A stretch of 64,000 nucleotides of DNA from Novipirellula herctigrandis (lineage in GTDB: Bacteria > Planctomycetota > Planctomycetia > Pirellulales > Pirellulaceae). Numbering within the stretch: position 1 is the stretch's first letter; every line of letters starts with the position of its first letter. Under the pieces are notes generated by a model, which was not told the DNA's origin, searched no databases, and saw nothing but the letters and a program-made list of their open reading frames with translations. The position numbers and the translations under genes were made by a program. This document shows, one piece after another, positions 9,404 to 18,409 of this stretch. The stretch covers positions 4,483,026 through 4,547,025 of the forward strand of contig SJPJ01000001.1 in the NCBI GenBank assembly GCA_007859835.1, given 5' to 3'.

Positions 9404-10162
9404 TTGCAGCAATCGAGGGTAGTCGTCCGCGAATGTGCCGATGCATATCTGGCCGAAACGATCCGCATTCGCTTAGCGAACGAGGGGATATCGGCTCTGA
9501 TTACCGGTACCGACCCGGTTGCTGCTCTCGGGTTTGGTGGTGCTGCGACCAACCGACTCGTTCGCGTCGAAGTGGCGGAATCGGATTGTTTACGAGCGAT
9601 CGAGATTCTGCAAAACGACGAACAGCTTCTGTCTACGGCGGGTCCGTGGATCTGTTCACGATGCGGTGAGCAAAATGAACCTGCGTTTGAAGTCTGTTGG
9701 AGCTGCAATAAACATCGTAGCGATGAAGATAGCCAGGGTAGAATTGCAGAGAAGTTTGATCGAGAAAACCAGAATCAAGGCTTCGGAGAGTCAGAAGCCA
9801 CGAACGGTTTCACGATTCCTCAGACGAACTCGTCTCCTATGGGCAGCTCTGATAATCCCTATGCACCGCCAGCGGTGGTTCCTGACAAAGGCTTGTCCAA
9901 ATTGGCAAGAGAACGTTTTTCCTCGGAGCGGAGCGAGCGAATTGAAGAAGAAACACGGCGCGTGTTTTACTCGTCGATCATCGGACTCTTGATGCTTCCG
10001 CCCCTGGTCAACATCTATTCTCTTTACCTTACTCTTACGATTCCACACGGTGCATTTAAGTTTCCATCTTCGCGACGTCGGTTGATCGCCGCTTCGTTTA
10101 TCAACGGATTGAGCATCGCTTCATGGGGATTTGTCTGGCTTTCTCAGCTTGATCTACTTTAG
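9404..10162 (+). CDS. DUF2007 domain + RanBP2-type zinc ribbon + membrane tail
   Basis: The TTG at 9404 is chosen because GGAGAG (9392-9397) stands six bases upstream; an in-frame TTG at 9380 has no ribosome site. The product is 252 residues. Residues about 10-70 look like DUF2007, the putative signal-transducing domain (A-x-x-I-R-x-x-L-A-N-E-G-I-x-A-x-I). Next is a zinc ribbon C-x2-C-x10-C-x2-C in W-I-C-S-R-C-G-E-Q-N, close to RanBP2/double-zinc-ribbon folds. A charged linker leads to two hydrophobic helices near the C-terminus (about 185-245). It lies 36 bp before dnaE2 on the same strand, so co-transcription is likely. The biochemical role is unknown. Confidence 0.7.
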   Translation: MQQSRVVVRECADAYLAETIRIRLANEGISALITGTDPVAALGFGGAATNRLVRVEVAESDCLRAIEILQNDEQLLSTAGPWICSRCGEQNEPAFEVCWSCNKHRSDEDSQGRIAEKFDRENQNQGFGESEATNGFTIPQTNSSPMGSSDNPYAPPAVVPDKGLSKLARERFSSERSERIEEETRRVFYSSIIGLLMLPPLVNIYSLYLTLTIPHGAFKFPSSRRRLIAASFINGLSIASWGFVWLSQLDLL

Positions 10163-10198
10163 TCTGCTCACCGAAACAACGAGGCATCGTTTGTAACC

Positions 10199-13100
10199 AT
10201 GCAGTACGTCGAACTTCACTGCAAAAGCAACTTCTCGTTCTTAGAAGGGGCGTCGCATCCCGATGAACTCGTCGAGCGAGCGGCGGAGCTTGGATATCGT
10301 GGAATCGCGCTGACCGACAAGGCATCCTTCGCAGGAATCGTGCGTGGTCATATTCCCGCGAAAGAAGCCGGTATCCAGTACATCGTGGGGGCCGAAATCG
10401 AACCGTCCGATGGGCCACCGGTGGTCCTTTGGCCTACAGACCGTGCTGCCTATGGACAAATTTGCCGCTTGATCTCGCTTGGTCGCATGCGGGCGGAAAA
10501 AGGGCATTGCGACCTGAGTTGGAACGACATTGCCGAGCATAGCAAAGGGACGATCGCTGCGGCAGTGCCGACCGAACGATGTTCGGGGCGTTTTTTGCGT
10601 CAAAAGCTTCGCGATGCATTCGCAGATCGTGCCTACCTTTTGTTAGAGATGCACCTTGGTGTCGATGACCGCGAAAAGGCGAAGCGACTCGCCGAATTAT
10701 CGCTAAAGAACGATGTGCCGTTGGTCGCTGCCGGTGGCGTCTACTATCACTCAGCCGAACGGATGCTGATGCATGACTGTGTCACTGCGATTCGGACCGG
10801 AACGACGATCGATCAGGTTCACGGGCAGCGGTTAGCCAACAGCCAATTCGGGCTTCGCTCTCTTGCGGACATCGCCAACCTGTTTCGTTATACGCCCGAC
10901 GCAATTGCACGTACGGTCGAGATCGCTGATCAATGCAAGTTTTCGCTCGATGAACTACGTTACGAATACCCGATCGAATTGGCGCCCGAAGGTAGAACGC
11001 CGATAGAGCATTTGAAGCGATTGACGTGGGAAGGAGCTAAACAGCGTTGGCCCGGCGGAGTCCCGGAAAAGATGATCGAATCGATTCGCCATGAAATGAG
11101 ATTGATCGAAGATTTGGATTATGAGGCCTACTTCTTGACCGTTTGGGATCTCGTCCGCTTTGCACGCGAATGCAATATTTTGTGCCAAGGTCGTGGTTCG
11201 GCAGCCAATTCAACCGTCTGTTATTGTTTGGGGATCACCAGTGTCGACCCCAGTCAAAGCGATCTGCTGTTTGAGCGTTTTATTAGTCGCGAACGCAACG
11301 AAGCTCCCGATATTGATGTCGATTTTGAACACCAACGTCGCGAAGAAGTAATCCAGTATCTTTATGCGAAATACGGGCGTCATCGAGCCGGCTTGACAGC
11401 GGTAGTGACAACCTATCGCACCCGTAGTGCGATTCGCGAAGTAGGCAAAGCTCTCGGCGTGTCGCCTGACCAACTCGATTCGCTTTCCAAGCATGCTCGT
11501 GGCTACGATCGGGAATCAAGTTTCGTTGACAAATGCGTTCAAGCGGGCTTCGACAGCGAGAGCGAGATTGGTAAACGCTTTGTATATCTTGTGCAAACGC
11601 TTGTTGGTTTTCCACGGCATTTGTCTCAGCACGTTGGTGGGATGGTGATGACGCAAGGCGACTTGTGTGAATTGTGTCCGATCGAGAATGCGGCGATGGA
11701 TGCGCGAACGGTTATCCAGTGGAACAAGGATGACCTTGACGATCTTGGAATTTTGAAAGTGGATGTTCTGGCTCTTGGGATGCTCTCGGCAATTCGGCGA
11801 TGTTTCGAATTAGTATCGCGTCATTATGGGCAAAATTTATCGCTATCGACGATTCCGCCTGATGATACTGCAACCTATGACATGATTTGTGCTGCCGACA
11901 CGGTGGGAGTTTTTCAAATCGAAAGTCGCGCACAAATGAGCATGCTGCCGCGATTGAAACCGAGGTGCTACTACGACCTAGTGGTCGAAGTGGCGATCGT
12001 TCGTCCAGGGCCGATTCAAGGCAACATGGTTCATCCTTATTTGAAGGCTCGCGAAAATCCTGAATCCGCGGTTTATCCGAATGAAGCGATTCGGGGTGTG
12101 CTCGAAAAAACATTGGGCGTTCCCATTTTTCAAGAACAAGCGATGCGATTAGCAGTCGTTGCAGCTGGTTTTACGCCGGGCGAAGCAGACCAATTGCGGC
12201 GTGCGATGGCGGCTTGGCGTCGGCCTGGGGTAATCGACCGGTTTCGCATTAAATTGCTTGATGGCATGCGTGAAACCGGATTGACGGACGAATTTGCAGA
12301 ACATGTCTTCAACCAAATTCGCGGTTTTGGAGAGTACGGTTTTCCGGAATCCCACGCGGCTAGCTTTGCGCTACTGGTGTATGCGTCTTGCTATTTGAAG
12401 CGGCATTATCCGGCTGCGTTCTGTGTTGCAATTCTAAACAGTCAGCCCATGGGATTTTATGCCCCTGCCCAATTGGTCGCTGATGCAAAAAAGCATGGCG
12501 TCGAGGCATTGCCGTTGTGCGTCAACCGTAGCGATTGGGAATCGAAGCTTGAAGACCAAACCAATGGCAGAACGCCACGAATTCGCTTGGGGTTGCACCT
12601 GATTCGCGGACTTGGTCAAAAACCGACTCAGCACGTCATTGAAGAAAGAGTCCTAAACGGTCGATTTAAAACCATTGCAGAATTAGTTCGCCGCACTGGA
12701 ATCAAGAAGTCGACCGTCGCGACCCTTGCTGATGCAGATGCACTACATGATATTGCGGGTGATCGAAGGCTTGCGATTTGGCAATCATTGGCGGAGGAGC
12801 AGAAGCCCCAGTCGCGACCGTTGTTGGAGCAGCAAACGGACGAAGAATGGATTCCTGAGGAGTTAAAAGTGATGACGTCGGAGGAGGAGGTCCATGCGGA
12901 TTACCATACGACCGGAATGAGTTTGAAGGCTCACCCGCTATCGTTTGTTCGTGATAAGCTAGACACCATGCGATGTGTTCGAGCCAGCGACTTGCCGACA
13001 CTACGTGATGGTCGTCATGTGCGAGTCGCCGGATTAGTGCTCGTATTGCAACGTCCTGGAACGGCGAAAGGAATTACATTTGTTACGATTGAAGACGAAA

Positions 13101-13294
13101 CAGGATCGATGAATCTTGTCTTCTTTCCTGCGGTTTGGAAGCGATTTTATTCGATCGCCCAATCCAGAACTGCGTGGCTGGTCGATGGCAAACTCGAAAA
13201 CCGTGAAGGCGTCATTCACGTGATTGTGGGACGCATTGCCGAGCTTGATGATGACGCTGGCTCGATCGACCAACGATCAAGGCACTTTCGCTAA
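10199..13294 (+). CDS. dnaE2: Error-prone DNA polymerase DnaE2 (ImuC)
   Basis: At 1031 residues it has the length of DnaE2 rather than replicative DnaE (about 1160). It starts with a PHP domain (Y-V-E-L-H-C-K-S-N-F-S-F-L-E-G-A-S-H-P). The palm motif PDIDVDF is at residues 370-376, with the third acidic element in D-L-D-D-L-G-I-L-K-V-D-V. The fingers region includes G-V-P-I-F-Q-E-Q, followed by a helix-hairpin-helix (I-R-G-L-G-Q-K). The C-terminal OB fold (about 935-990) has G-x-V-x-x-x-Q-R-P-G-T-A-K-G. The tau-binding tail of DnaE is absent. DnaE2/ImuC copies damaged templates together with ImuB and ImuA under SOS control. No imuA or imuB homologue adjoins it; they must be elsewhere if present. 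Confidence 0.95.
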   Translation: MQYVELHCKSNFSFLEGASHPDELVERAAELGYRGIALTDKASFAGIVRGHIPAKEAGIQYIVGAEIEPSDGPPVVLWPTDRAAYGQICRLISLGRMRAEKGHCDLSWNDIAEHSKGTIAAAVPTERCSGRFLRQKLRDAFADRAYLLLEMHLGVDDREKAKRLAELSLKNDVPLVAAGGVYYHSAERMLMHDCVTAIRTGTTIDQVHGQRLANSQFGLRSLADIANLFRYTPDAIARTVEIADQCKFSLDELRYEYPIELAPEGRTPIEHLKRLTWEGAKQRWPGGVPEKMIESIRHEMRLIEDLDYEAYFLTVWDLVRFARECNILCQGRGSAANSTVCYCLGITSVDPSQSDLLFERFISRERNEAPDIDVDFEHQRREEVIQYLYAKYGRHRAGLTAVVTTYRTRSAIREVGKALGVSPDQLDSLSKHARGYDRESSFVDKCVQAGFDSESEIGKRFVYLVQTLVGFPRHLSQHVGGMVMTQGDLCELCPIENAAMDARTVIQWNKDDLDDLGILKVDVLALGMLSAIRRCFELVSRHYGQNLSLSTIPPDDTATYDMICAADTVGVFQIESRAQMSMLPRLKPRCYYDLVVEVAIVRPGPIQGNMVHPYLKARENPESAVYPNEAIRGVLEKTLGVPIFQEQAMRLAVVAAGFTPGEADQLRRAMAAWRRPGVIDRFRIKLLDGMRETGLTDEFAEHVFNQIRGFGEYGFPESHAASFALLVYASCYLKRHYPAAFCVAILNSQPMGFYAPAQLVADAKKHGVEALPLCVNRSDWESKLEDQTNGRTPRIRLGLHLIRGLGQKPTQHVIEERVLNGRFKTIAELVRRTGIKKSTVATLADADALHDIAGDRRLAIWQSLAEEQKPQSRPLLEQQTDEEWIPEELKVMTSEEEVHADYHTTGMSLKAHPLSFVRDKLDTMRCVRASDLPTLRDGRHVRVAGLVLVLQRPGTAKGITFVTIEDETGSMNLVFFPAVWKRFYSIAQSRTAWLVDGKLENREGVIHVIVGRIAELDDDAGSIDQRSRHFR

Positions 13295-13696
13295 GGGCTT
13301 CGAAAACGATCAGAATCTTTGATGTCTAGGGATTCAAGTGGAAACCAATTGCAAGTGGGCGAACTGCTGCTGCAAAACATTGCCCACACAACATTGTCCA
13401 CTTGCCTTTTTTCCAGTTCACGGCCTTTGCTAGCATTTCATTTTACTGATTTCTTTCCAAACTGGTGTTTGTGTTTCTTTCGATCTGCGATATCTTCCCA
13501 ACCTAGAGGGCAAGCTGCTCGAACGGAATCAATTGTGCGTCTCGTGGACGTGTTCGACAAGATGTCGGACGCTTGCCTCGTTAGCCTATCTCCTACGACT
13601 TCGTCATAGAGGTCGATGGCGAGGGTCAACAGGCATCTCTGGGCTCAAAATACAGGGGCATATTCCTTAAGAGCTCTTCAGAATGGAGACCTTCCC
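13295..13696. other. Intergenic region: dnaE2 terminator and leader of the csrA-receiver gene
   Basis: This 402-bp gap holds a terminator-like structure near its start (13351-13412), then AT-rich sequence without a convincing reading frame. The frame of the next gene is open back to 13616, but its translation there resembles no protein and the CsrA start is unambiguous at 13697. A purine-rich ATACAGGGGCA element lies at 13650-13660. Confidence 0.55.
13351..13412 (+). terminator. Terminator-like hairpin after dnaE2
   Basis: GCAAGTGG (13351-13358) pairs with CCACTTGC (13398-13405) and is followed by CTTTTTT. A competing inner stem pairs GTGGGC (13355-13360) with GCCCAC (13382-13387). The wide loop makes it a less standard terminator, but the arms plus U-run lie 57 bp past the dnaE2 stop. 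Confidence 0.55.
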
Positions 13697-14470
13697 ATGC
13701 TCGTCCTATCTCGAAAAAAAAATCAAAGTCTACGATTCCCCAACCTTGACATCACGATCGAAATACTTCGTGTCGATGGCAAAACGGTGCGAGTTGGGGT
13801 AGATGCTCCTCGTGATATTCGCATTCTTCGCGGTGAATTGCCTGATTCAGAGGACATTGAACAAGAAAAGGCGGAAGCGGAGCTGGCCGCTGAAAAAGAA
13901 GGCCATGCACGGCATGAACTTCGCAATCGGCTCAACACGGCAAACTTGGCTTTGCATTTGTTGCAGCGTCAGTTGGATCTTGGCCGGATTAGCGATGCCG
14001 AGCAAACGCTTGTCCGCGCAGTTGAATCGCTGGCGGAACTAGACCGTTTGGCCGCCGAGCCAGTATCGACTCGCCAAGAACTCAAAGTGGATGGGACTTG
14101 CCGGGCGCTACTCGTCGAAGACAACGACAACGAGCGTCAATTGATGGCTGGTTTCTTGGAGCTTTGCGGTTACAAGGTCGATGCGGTCGAGGACGGGGTC
14201 GCGGCGATGGAGTACTTGGAAACTCACGAACGTCCCGACATTGTGCTCTTGGATATGCATATGCCACGAATGGATGGGCCGAAAACCGTTTCCGCAATCC
14301 GCAGCAACCCTGATTACGAAGGGATCAAGCTGTTCGCCGTCAGTGGAGCGGAGCAACAACTGGTTCCGACTGGCGACCAAGGTGTCGATCATTGGTTTTC
14401 CAAGCCGATCAAACCAGATGAATTTGCTCATGATTTAGCCGAAGAAGTCACCCGGACTTGTTTTTCTTAA
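13697..14470 (+). CDS. CsrA domain fused to H-box helical region and response-regulator receiver
   Basis: Start ATG 13697 is fixed by GGAG at 13685-13688 (8-base spacing) and because the protein then opens as a CsrA domain (MLVLSRKKNQ). In the 257-residue product, residues 1-50 follow CsrA strand by strand: L4, R6, the G-V-x-A-P segment at 34-38 and R45 (equivalent to E. coli R44). Residues 52-120 are helical and contain R-H73-E-L-R-N, like the H-box of histidine-kinase dimerisation domains, but no ATPase domain follows. Residues 135-255 are a complete receiver: acidic E141-D142, phospho-acceptor D186 in L-L-D-M-H-M-P-R-M-D-G, S216 and K236. I infer a phosphorylation-controlled RNA-binding protein. 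No histidine kinase is adjacent. Confidence 0.88.
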   Translation: MLVLSRKKNQSLRFPNLDITIEILRVDGKTVRVGVDAPRDIRILRGELPDSEDIEQEKAEAELAAEKEGHARHELRNRLNTANLALHLLQRQLDLGRISDAEQTLVRAVESLAELDRLAAEPVSTRQELKVDGTCRALLVEDNDNERQLMAGFLELCGYKVDAVEDGVAAMEYLETHERPDIVLLDMHMPRMDGPKTVSAIRSNPDYEGIKLFAVSGAEQQLVPTGDQGVDHWFSKPIKPDEFAHDLAEEVTRTCFS

Positions 14471-14593
14471 GGTTACATCAGGGTTTCCGATTCTGCTTCC
14501 TTGCGTGCCAGCTTCCTTGCCATCCGGCTAGGCGTCCGCTTAGCGAAGGCGGCAATGGGCCGCGCACCGTCATAGGGCCGCGACCGTGTTTTC

Positions 14594-17500
14594 TTATGGG
14601 TTCTGGCGGCCGATGGCACGACGGAAGGATTCGAACGCGTCGCGATAGGCTGCGGGTGGTGGCGTGCGATTTCCCGCGTCCCTCAGTCCTCGCAGTGCAT
14701 CGGCTTGTTCCTGGCGGCGAGTGGTCGATTGGGTTGGAGGGCGAATACCGAGGCTTTCAAGCGATTCCGCCAAATCACGTTGCTGCTCTGAATCGACGTT
14801 ATCAATTTGCCGCACGTTTTTCCACCGGTCTGCGAAGCGCTGCAAGTCGTTCTCGCTCCAATTCAAATCATCAAGCAAATTTTGGTCCGGTGAGTCACGG
14901 GTTTCTTCGAGATAGTCGAGAACCATGTCGGTTGCCTTCTTTGCGTAGTCAAGGTCAACCGGATTGGGCGTCGTGGGTGGCTCCGAAATATCGCCCCCGA
15001 TGTCCGTTCCTGTTGCATCGCCGCTAGACCCTTGCGATGCAGATGAAGGATTGGTTGAGGCTTGTGACGACGGATTTGAACCGTTCGGTGGAGGCGATTG
15101 GGATGAGGAATCTTGCATGGACGGTTGCTTCGACTCGCTCGGTTGTGCATCGCTACCTGTCTTTGCGTCATTCCTCTGGGGATCTTCGCCGGACGATCCG
15201 TCATTGGCCGGTTGCGCTGAACTGTCGCCTTGCTGATCGGATGACTGGCCCTGCTCTCCAGACTTTCCTTGCTCACCCGAATTACCTGTTTGTTCTTGGC
15301 CGGATTGCTTATCGCCAGTGGATTGTGAGTCCGTTCCTTGCTTGCCGTCGCTCGACTGTTTCTCGGCACTGCCTGTTTGGTTTATTGAATCGCCCTGTTC
15401 GCTGCCTTGCTGTTCGCTGCCTTGCTGTTCGCTACCTTGCTGTTCGCTACCTTGCTGTTCGCTGCCTTGCTGTTCGCTGCCAGTAGGTTGATCGCTGCCA
15501 GAGCCCTCTGGTTGGCTGGTACCTTCTTCGGCACCCTGTTTGCCACTTGCAGATTGTTGGTTTTCGTCGTCCTGCTGATTCCCTGAGTCTTGCTCATCGT
15601 CACCTTGGGGCGAATCGTTCTCGGATGCTTGGTCGGATTTGTTTTGGGGATCGTTCTGGGGTGTCTGTTTGCCTTGTGATCCTTGTCCCGATTGTTCGTT
15701 CTTCTTTTTGTCAAGGTAATCACGAATGCGTTCAAATGCTTCACCGTCATGCTGTGGCGGGCCGCTTTCGGACTCCGGTGTTCCTTGCTGGTTGCTCGAT
15801 TGGCCTTGTTGTGAGGTACCTTGCTGGCCCTCGCGGGTCCCCGCTCGCTGCTGCTGGTGGCTTTCTTTCGACTCTGTTCCATTCGAATTTGTACCGTTTG
15901 TCTCAGTACCGTTTGTCTCAGCGCCGTTTGTCTCCGCACCGTTTGCCTCCGCACCGCTTGCCTCCGCACCGTCGGGTTGAGGCTCACCGTTTTGAGTGGG
16001 GTCACTTGGCTCCGTCCCGGTTTGTTCGGACGATTGCCCCTGTTGCGGTTGTGCCTCGCTACCCTGGTTGTTCGTATCGGGTGAGCCATTCGGAGAAGAG
16101 GGGTTCATGCCGTCATTGGCATTGTTGTCTCCCGTCTGCGGTTGATTCTGCTGGTTTTGATTAGAGTCGGACGCATTCCCGTTGCTTTTTGGATCCCCGG
16201 ACGGTGAGTCGCTTTCGGCACCACCTTGCGAGTCGTTCTTTGAACCGTCTTGTTGTTTTTCTTGTGATTCCCCTTCGCCACCGGAGCTGCTACTTCCCCC
16301 AGAGCCTTCCGAATCGCCCTCTTGTTTTTCACCTGATTGCTCACCACTTCCACCCGATGAGCCTCCTTGGCCCCCTTCGGATTGTTGTTGCCCTGTTGAG
16401 TCAGTGGCGGGGCTTTCATCGGGTGCAGAAATCCCATCACCTGACTCGGGTTCCTCGCTTGGTGAACCACTACTCATCGTGATGTTCAGTTCCACTGGAT
16501 CGGTCATTGTGACATTCGCTTCGACAAGCGGATCGTTATCGTCAAGTCGGTTATCGGTCGCGATTGCGATCACTTGAACTGAATCACCGACTCGCAAAAA
16601 ATGTTCGAGTGGTCGAAAGCGATATTCGGCGATTTGATTCCCAGTGGCTCCGCTTGTTTCTTCCCATAGTGTGATGCGAGGCAGAACGTCGATTCCGCGG
16701 CGGATTTCGACTTCGATTCGACGGAGTCCAAAGTCAGGGTCGGCTGCATGAATTTCGATGATTTGTTGCGAGTCGATCGGGATATTCTTCGGCGACTGCT
16801 GAGGCATCACGATTGTCACCTCGGGCGCAAGGTCGGCGATTACACGAATCGGATAGACAATCGGTTCCGGATTGGTTTGTCCCGTCTCGTCTTGTACTTC
16901 GACGCGATAACTTTCAAGTTGAACCGCAGCGGACCGTTGACGCACATGACGAACGGGAAACGACACCGAAGCGAATGTCCCAGATTCATCGATTTGCATT
17001 TCCATTTTGCCCGCGGTTGCACGAACGCTATCGCCGAGAGGTTTGGGGTTGAATTGGATCGTTGCGTTTTGCACCGGCCGGTTGACCTTCGCGCGGATGG
17101 TCACCCGAGTGCCATCGATTGCTGTGATCGCTGCACTACTACTAGTGTGAGGTTCTGAGCCTGTGTAGTCCGGTGGTTGGTAGGCCACCGACTCGATGGC
17201 AACAACGGGGACGTCTTGAACTCTTAGTGTAAACGGCCCCGCTTGCGCGTCTCCGGCGAAGATCCAATAAGGTACCTCGCCAGCGGTAGAGTGGTCTAAA
17301 ATGATCTCTCCGACGTAACGTTCGGATTCTTGATCTCGAAGCATTTCAGTTTCAACGGCTCGATCCGGCAATTGCCATCGGCACCAAGCCGGCTCGTCGT
17401 TTGGCAAGCCCGAGATGGTGGCCGAGATCGCTATTGTGCGGCCGGCGATCGCGATTTGATTCCCCGGTTTCACGTCTTTGATGGCAACTCGTTTTGCCGG

Positions 17501-18139
17501 ATCGATCGACGCGGTCGGCATGAGCAACCGCCTAGCCGACTGCAAACTGTTCTTTGGCGATGCAAACCCATACGCGCCGATAACCGCTAGCATCGCGATC
17601 GATGCGAGCCACCAAGCCATCGTTCCGGTTGCTTCGGCGGGCAAGGCGTCATTTTTCCGAAGCCGCGCGGCGGCGTGAGCCCCCACTGATCGGATGACTT
17701 TGCCTCGAAGACCGGAATCGTCTTGCTGGTCGCGAAGTGTGACGAAGCTGGTTAGTTCTTGACGCATCTCGGGGTTGTCCCGCTCGATCGATCTGGCGGC
17801 ATATTCGGGACGGATCGTGCCAGTCAGAACGGGCCAAATTCGCTTGACCAGCATCCAACTGATCCACCCCAGTAGTGCCACACAAAAAACGAGGCGAAAC
17901 AAAATCCCGGGAGAGTAAATCCATTGGTCAAAAATCACCCAGGCCAACAATGCTGTGCCGACCCCCAGAATGACCTTCAGCGAATTGCGGACCAATTCTG
18001 CCCACCAAAGTGCATTTTGTGCTTCATGGATTCGCGATTCGACCAGCGAAGCGACTTCATCAAACGACCTTTTTGCGGCACCCCGTCCGGGTGGTTTTCC
18101 GGTTAAAGGACGGGTCGAAGTGGGGGTAGATGCCGACAT
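14594..18139 (-). CDS. Very large DUF4175-like membrane protein with a low-complexity central region
   Basis: The 1181-residue product has two hydrophobic helices near the N-terminus (about 50-95) and another near 170-190. A beta-rich periplasmic part follows (about 200-550), with segments like V-A-Y-Q-P-P-D-Y-T-G-S-E and I-H-A-A-D-P-D-F-G-L-R-R-I-E. This resembles DUF4175/TIGR02302-type proteins. About 500 residues (near 556-1050) are almost only Gln, Gly, Ser, Asn, Glu, Asp and Thr in short tandem units. The end (about 1060-1181) is folded-looking and helical: D-Y-A-K-K-A-T-D-M-V-L-D-Y-L. In other planctomycetes such proteins often sit beside MoxR/DUF58 genes; here the gene stands alone, convergent with the csrA fusion. 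Function unknown; a surface role is possible. Confidence 0.75.
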   Translation of the reverse strand: MSASTPTSTRPLTGKPPGRGAAKRSFDEVASLVESRIHEAQNALWWAELVRNSLKVILGVGTALLAWVIFDQWIYSPGILFRLVFCVALLGWISWMLVKRIWPVLTGTIRPEYAARSIERDNPEMRQELTSFVTLRDQQDDSGLRGKVIRSVGAHAAARLRKNDALPAEATGTMAWWLASIAMLAVIGAYGFASPKNSLQSARRLLMPTASIDPAKRVAIKDVKPGNQIAIAGRTIAISATISGLPNDEPAWCRWQLPDRAVETEMLRDQESERYVGEIILDHSTAGEVPYWIFAGDAQAGPFTLRVQDVPVVAIESVAYQPPDYTGSEPHTSSSAAITAIDGTRVTIRAKVNRPVQNATIQFNPKPLGDSVRATAGKMEMQIDESGTFASVSFPVRHVRQRSAAVQLESYRVEVQDETGQTNPEPIVYPIRVIADLAPEVTIVMPQQSPKNIPIDSQQIIEIHAADPDFGLRRIEVEIRRGIDVLPRITLWEETSGATGNQIAEYRFRPLEHFLRVGDSVQVIAIATDNRLDDNDPLVEANVTMTDPVELNITMSSGSPSEEPESGDGISAPDESPATDSTGQQQSEGGQGGSSGGSGEQSGEKQEGDSEGSGGSSSSGGEGESQEKQQDGSKNDSQGGAESDSPSGDPKSNGNASDSNQNQQNQPQTGDNNANDGMNPSSPNGSPDTNNQGSEAQPQQGQSSEQTGTEPSDPTQNGEPQPDGAEASGAEANGAETNGAETNGTETNGTNSNGTESKESHQQQRAGTREGQQGTSQQGQSSNQQGTPESESGPPQHDGEAFERIRDYLDKKKNEQSGQGSQGKQTPQNDPQNKSDQASENDSPQGDDEQDSGNQQDDENQQSASGKQGAEEGTSQPEGSGSDQPTGSEQQGSEQQGSEQQGSEQQGSEQQGSEQGDSINQTGSAEKQSSDGKQGTDSQSTGDKQSGQEQTGNSGEQGKSGEQGQSSDQQGDSSAQPANDGSSGEDPQRNDAKTGSDAQPSESKQPSMQDSSSQSPPPNGSNPSSQASTNPSSASQGSSGDATGTDIGGDISEPPTTPNPVDLDYAKKATDMVLDYLEETRDSPDQNLLDDLNWSENDLQRFADRWKNVRQIDNVDSEQQRDLAESLESLGIRPPTQSTTRRQEQADALRGLRDAGNRTPPPAAYRDAFESFRRAIGRQNP
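15395..15481 (-). repeat. 15-bp tandem repeat encoding S-E-Q-Q-G units
   Basis: Nearly six consecutive copies of a 15-bp unit (CTGTTCGCTGCCTTG on the plus strand) differ only by G/A at one position. They encode consecutive S-E-Q-Q-G pentapeptides. The unit size keeps the frame, so copy-number change would only alter protein length. Confidence 0.9.
15895..15971 (-). repeat. 15-bp degenerate tandem repeat encoding N-G-[AT]-E-[TA] units
   Basis: About five copies of a 15-bp unit (near CCGTTTGTCTCAGTA on the plus strand) with scattered substitutions encode E-T-N-G-A/T-type pentapeptides in the same low-complexity region. It is more diverged, hence probably older, than the repeat at 15395. Confidence 0.75.
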
Positions 18140-18177
18140 GTGACTCGCAAAACGAGATCCAAGAAAAGATTTCTTTT

Positions 18178-18205
18178 ATTATAATCGCCCGTGAATAAGC
18201 GACAA
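18178..18205 (-). promoter_or_regulatory. Sigma-70-like promoter for the large low-complexity gene
   Basis: On the minus strand TTGTCG (18205-18200) and a perfect TATAAT (18183-18178) are separated by 16 bases, about 38 bp before the start at 18139. It matches the vegetative consensus well; this is a visual match only. Confidence 0.5.
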
Positions 18206-18409
18206 ACGTCAACCTGCAATTCGAGTGGAGCTGACAAAGGCTGCCAAATCGTGGACAATTCTAATCTTGTATGGTTCTTTTGGAACGAAAGAGGGAGTTT
18301 AGCATGAAATGTATTGGGGCGGTGATTGCCAACCGCTGGCTCACTTCGTGCTACAATTTCTCTGTACGTCCAACTCAAACTTACTCCTATATTCTTCGAC
18401 ATCCAAAAT

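Noticed and set aside
13616..13696. Longer N-terminus for the CsrA-receiver protein
   Set aside because: The extra residues resemble no protein and lack a ribosome site, while MLVLSRKK at 13697 is the canonical CsrA start behind GGAG.
15395..15481. CRISPR-like tandem units
   Set aside because: The 15-bp units have no spacers and encode in-frame pentapeptides.
15382..16164. Long open frames (minus 15382-16089, plus 15547-16164) across the low-complexity part of the large gene
   Set aside because: They are shadows of the Gln/Ser/Gly repeats of the 1181-residue gene; the translations are Arg/Asn/Lys- or Cys/Val-rich and match no family.
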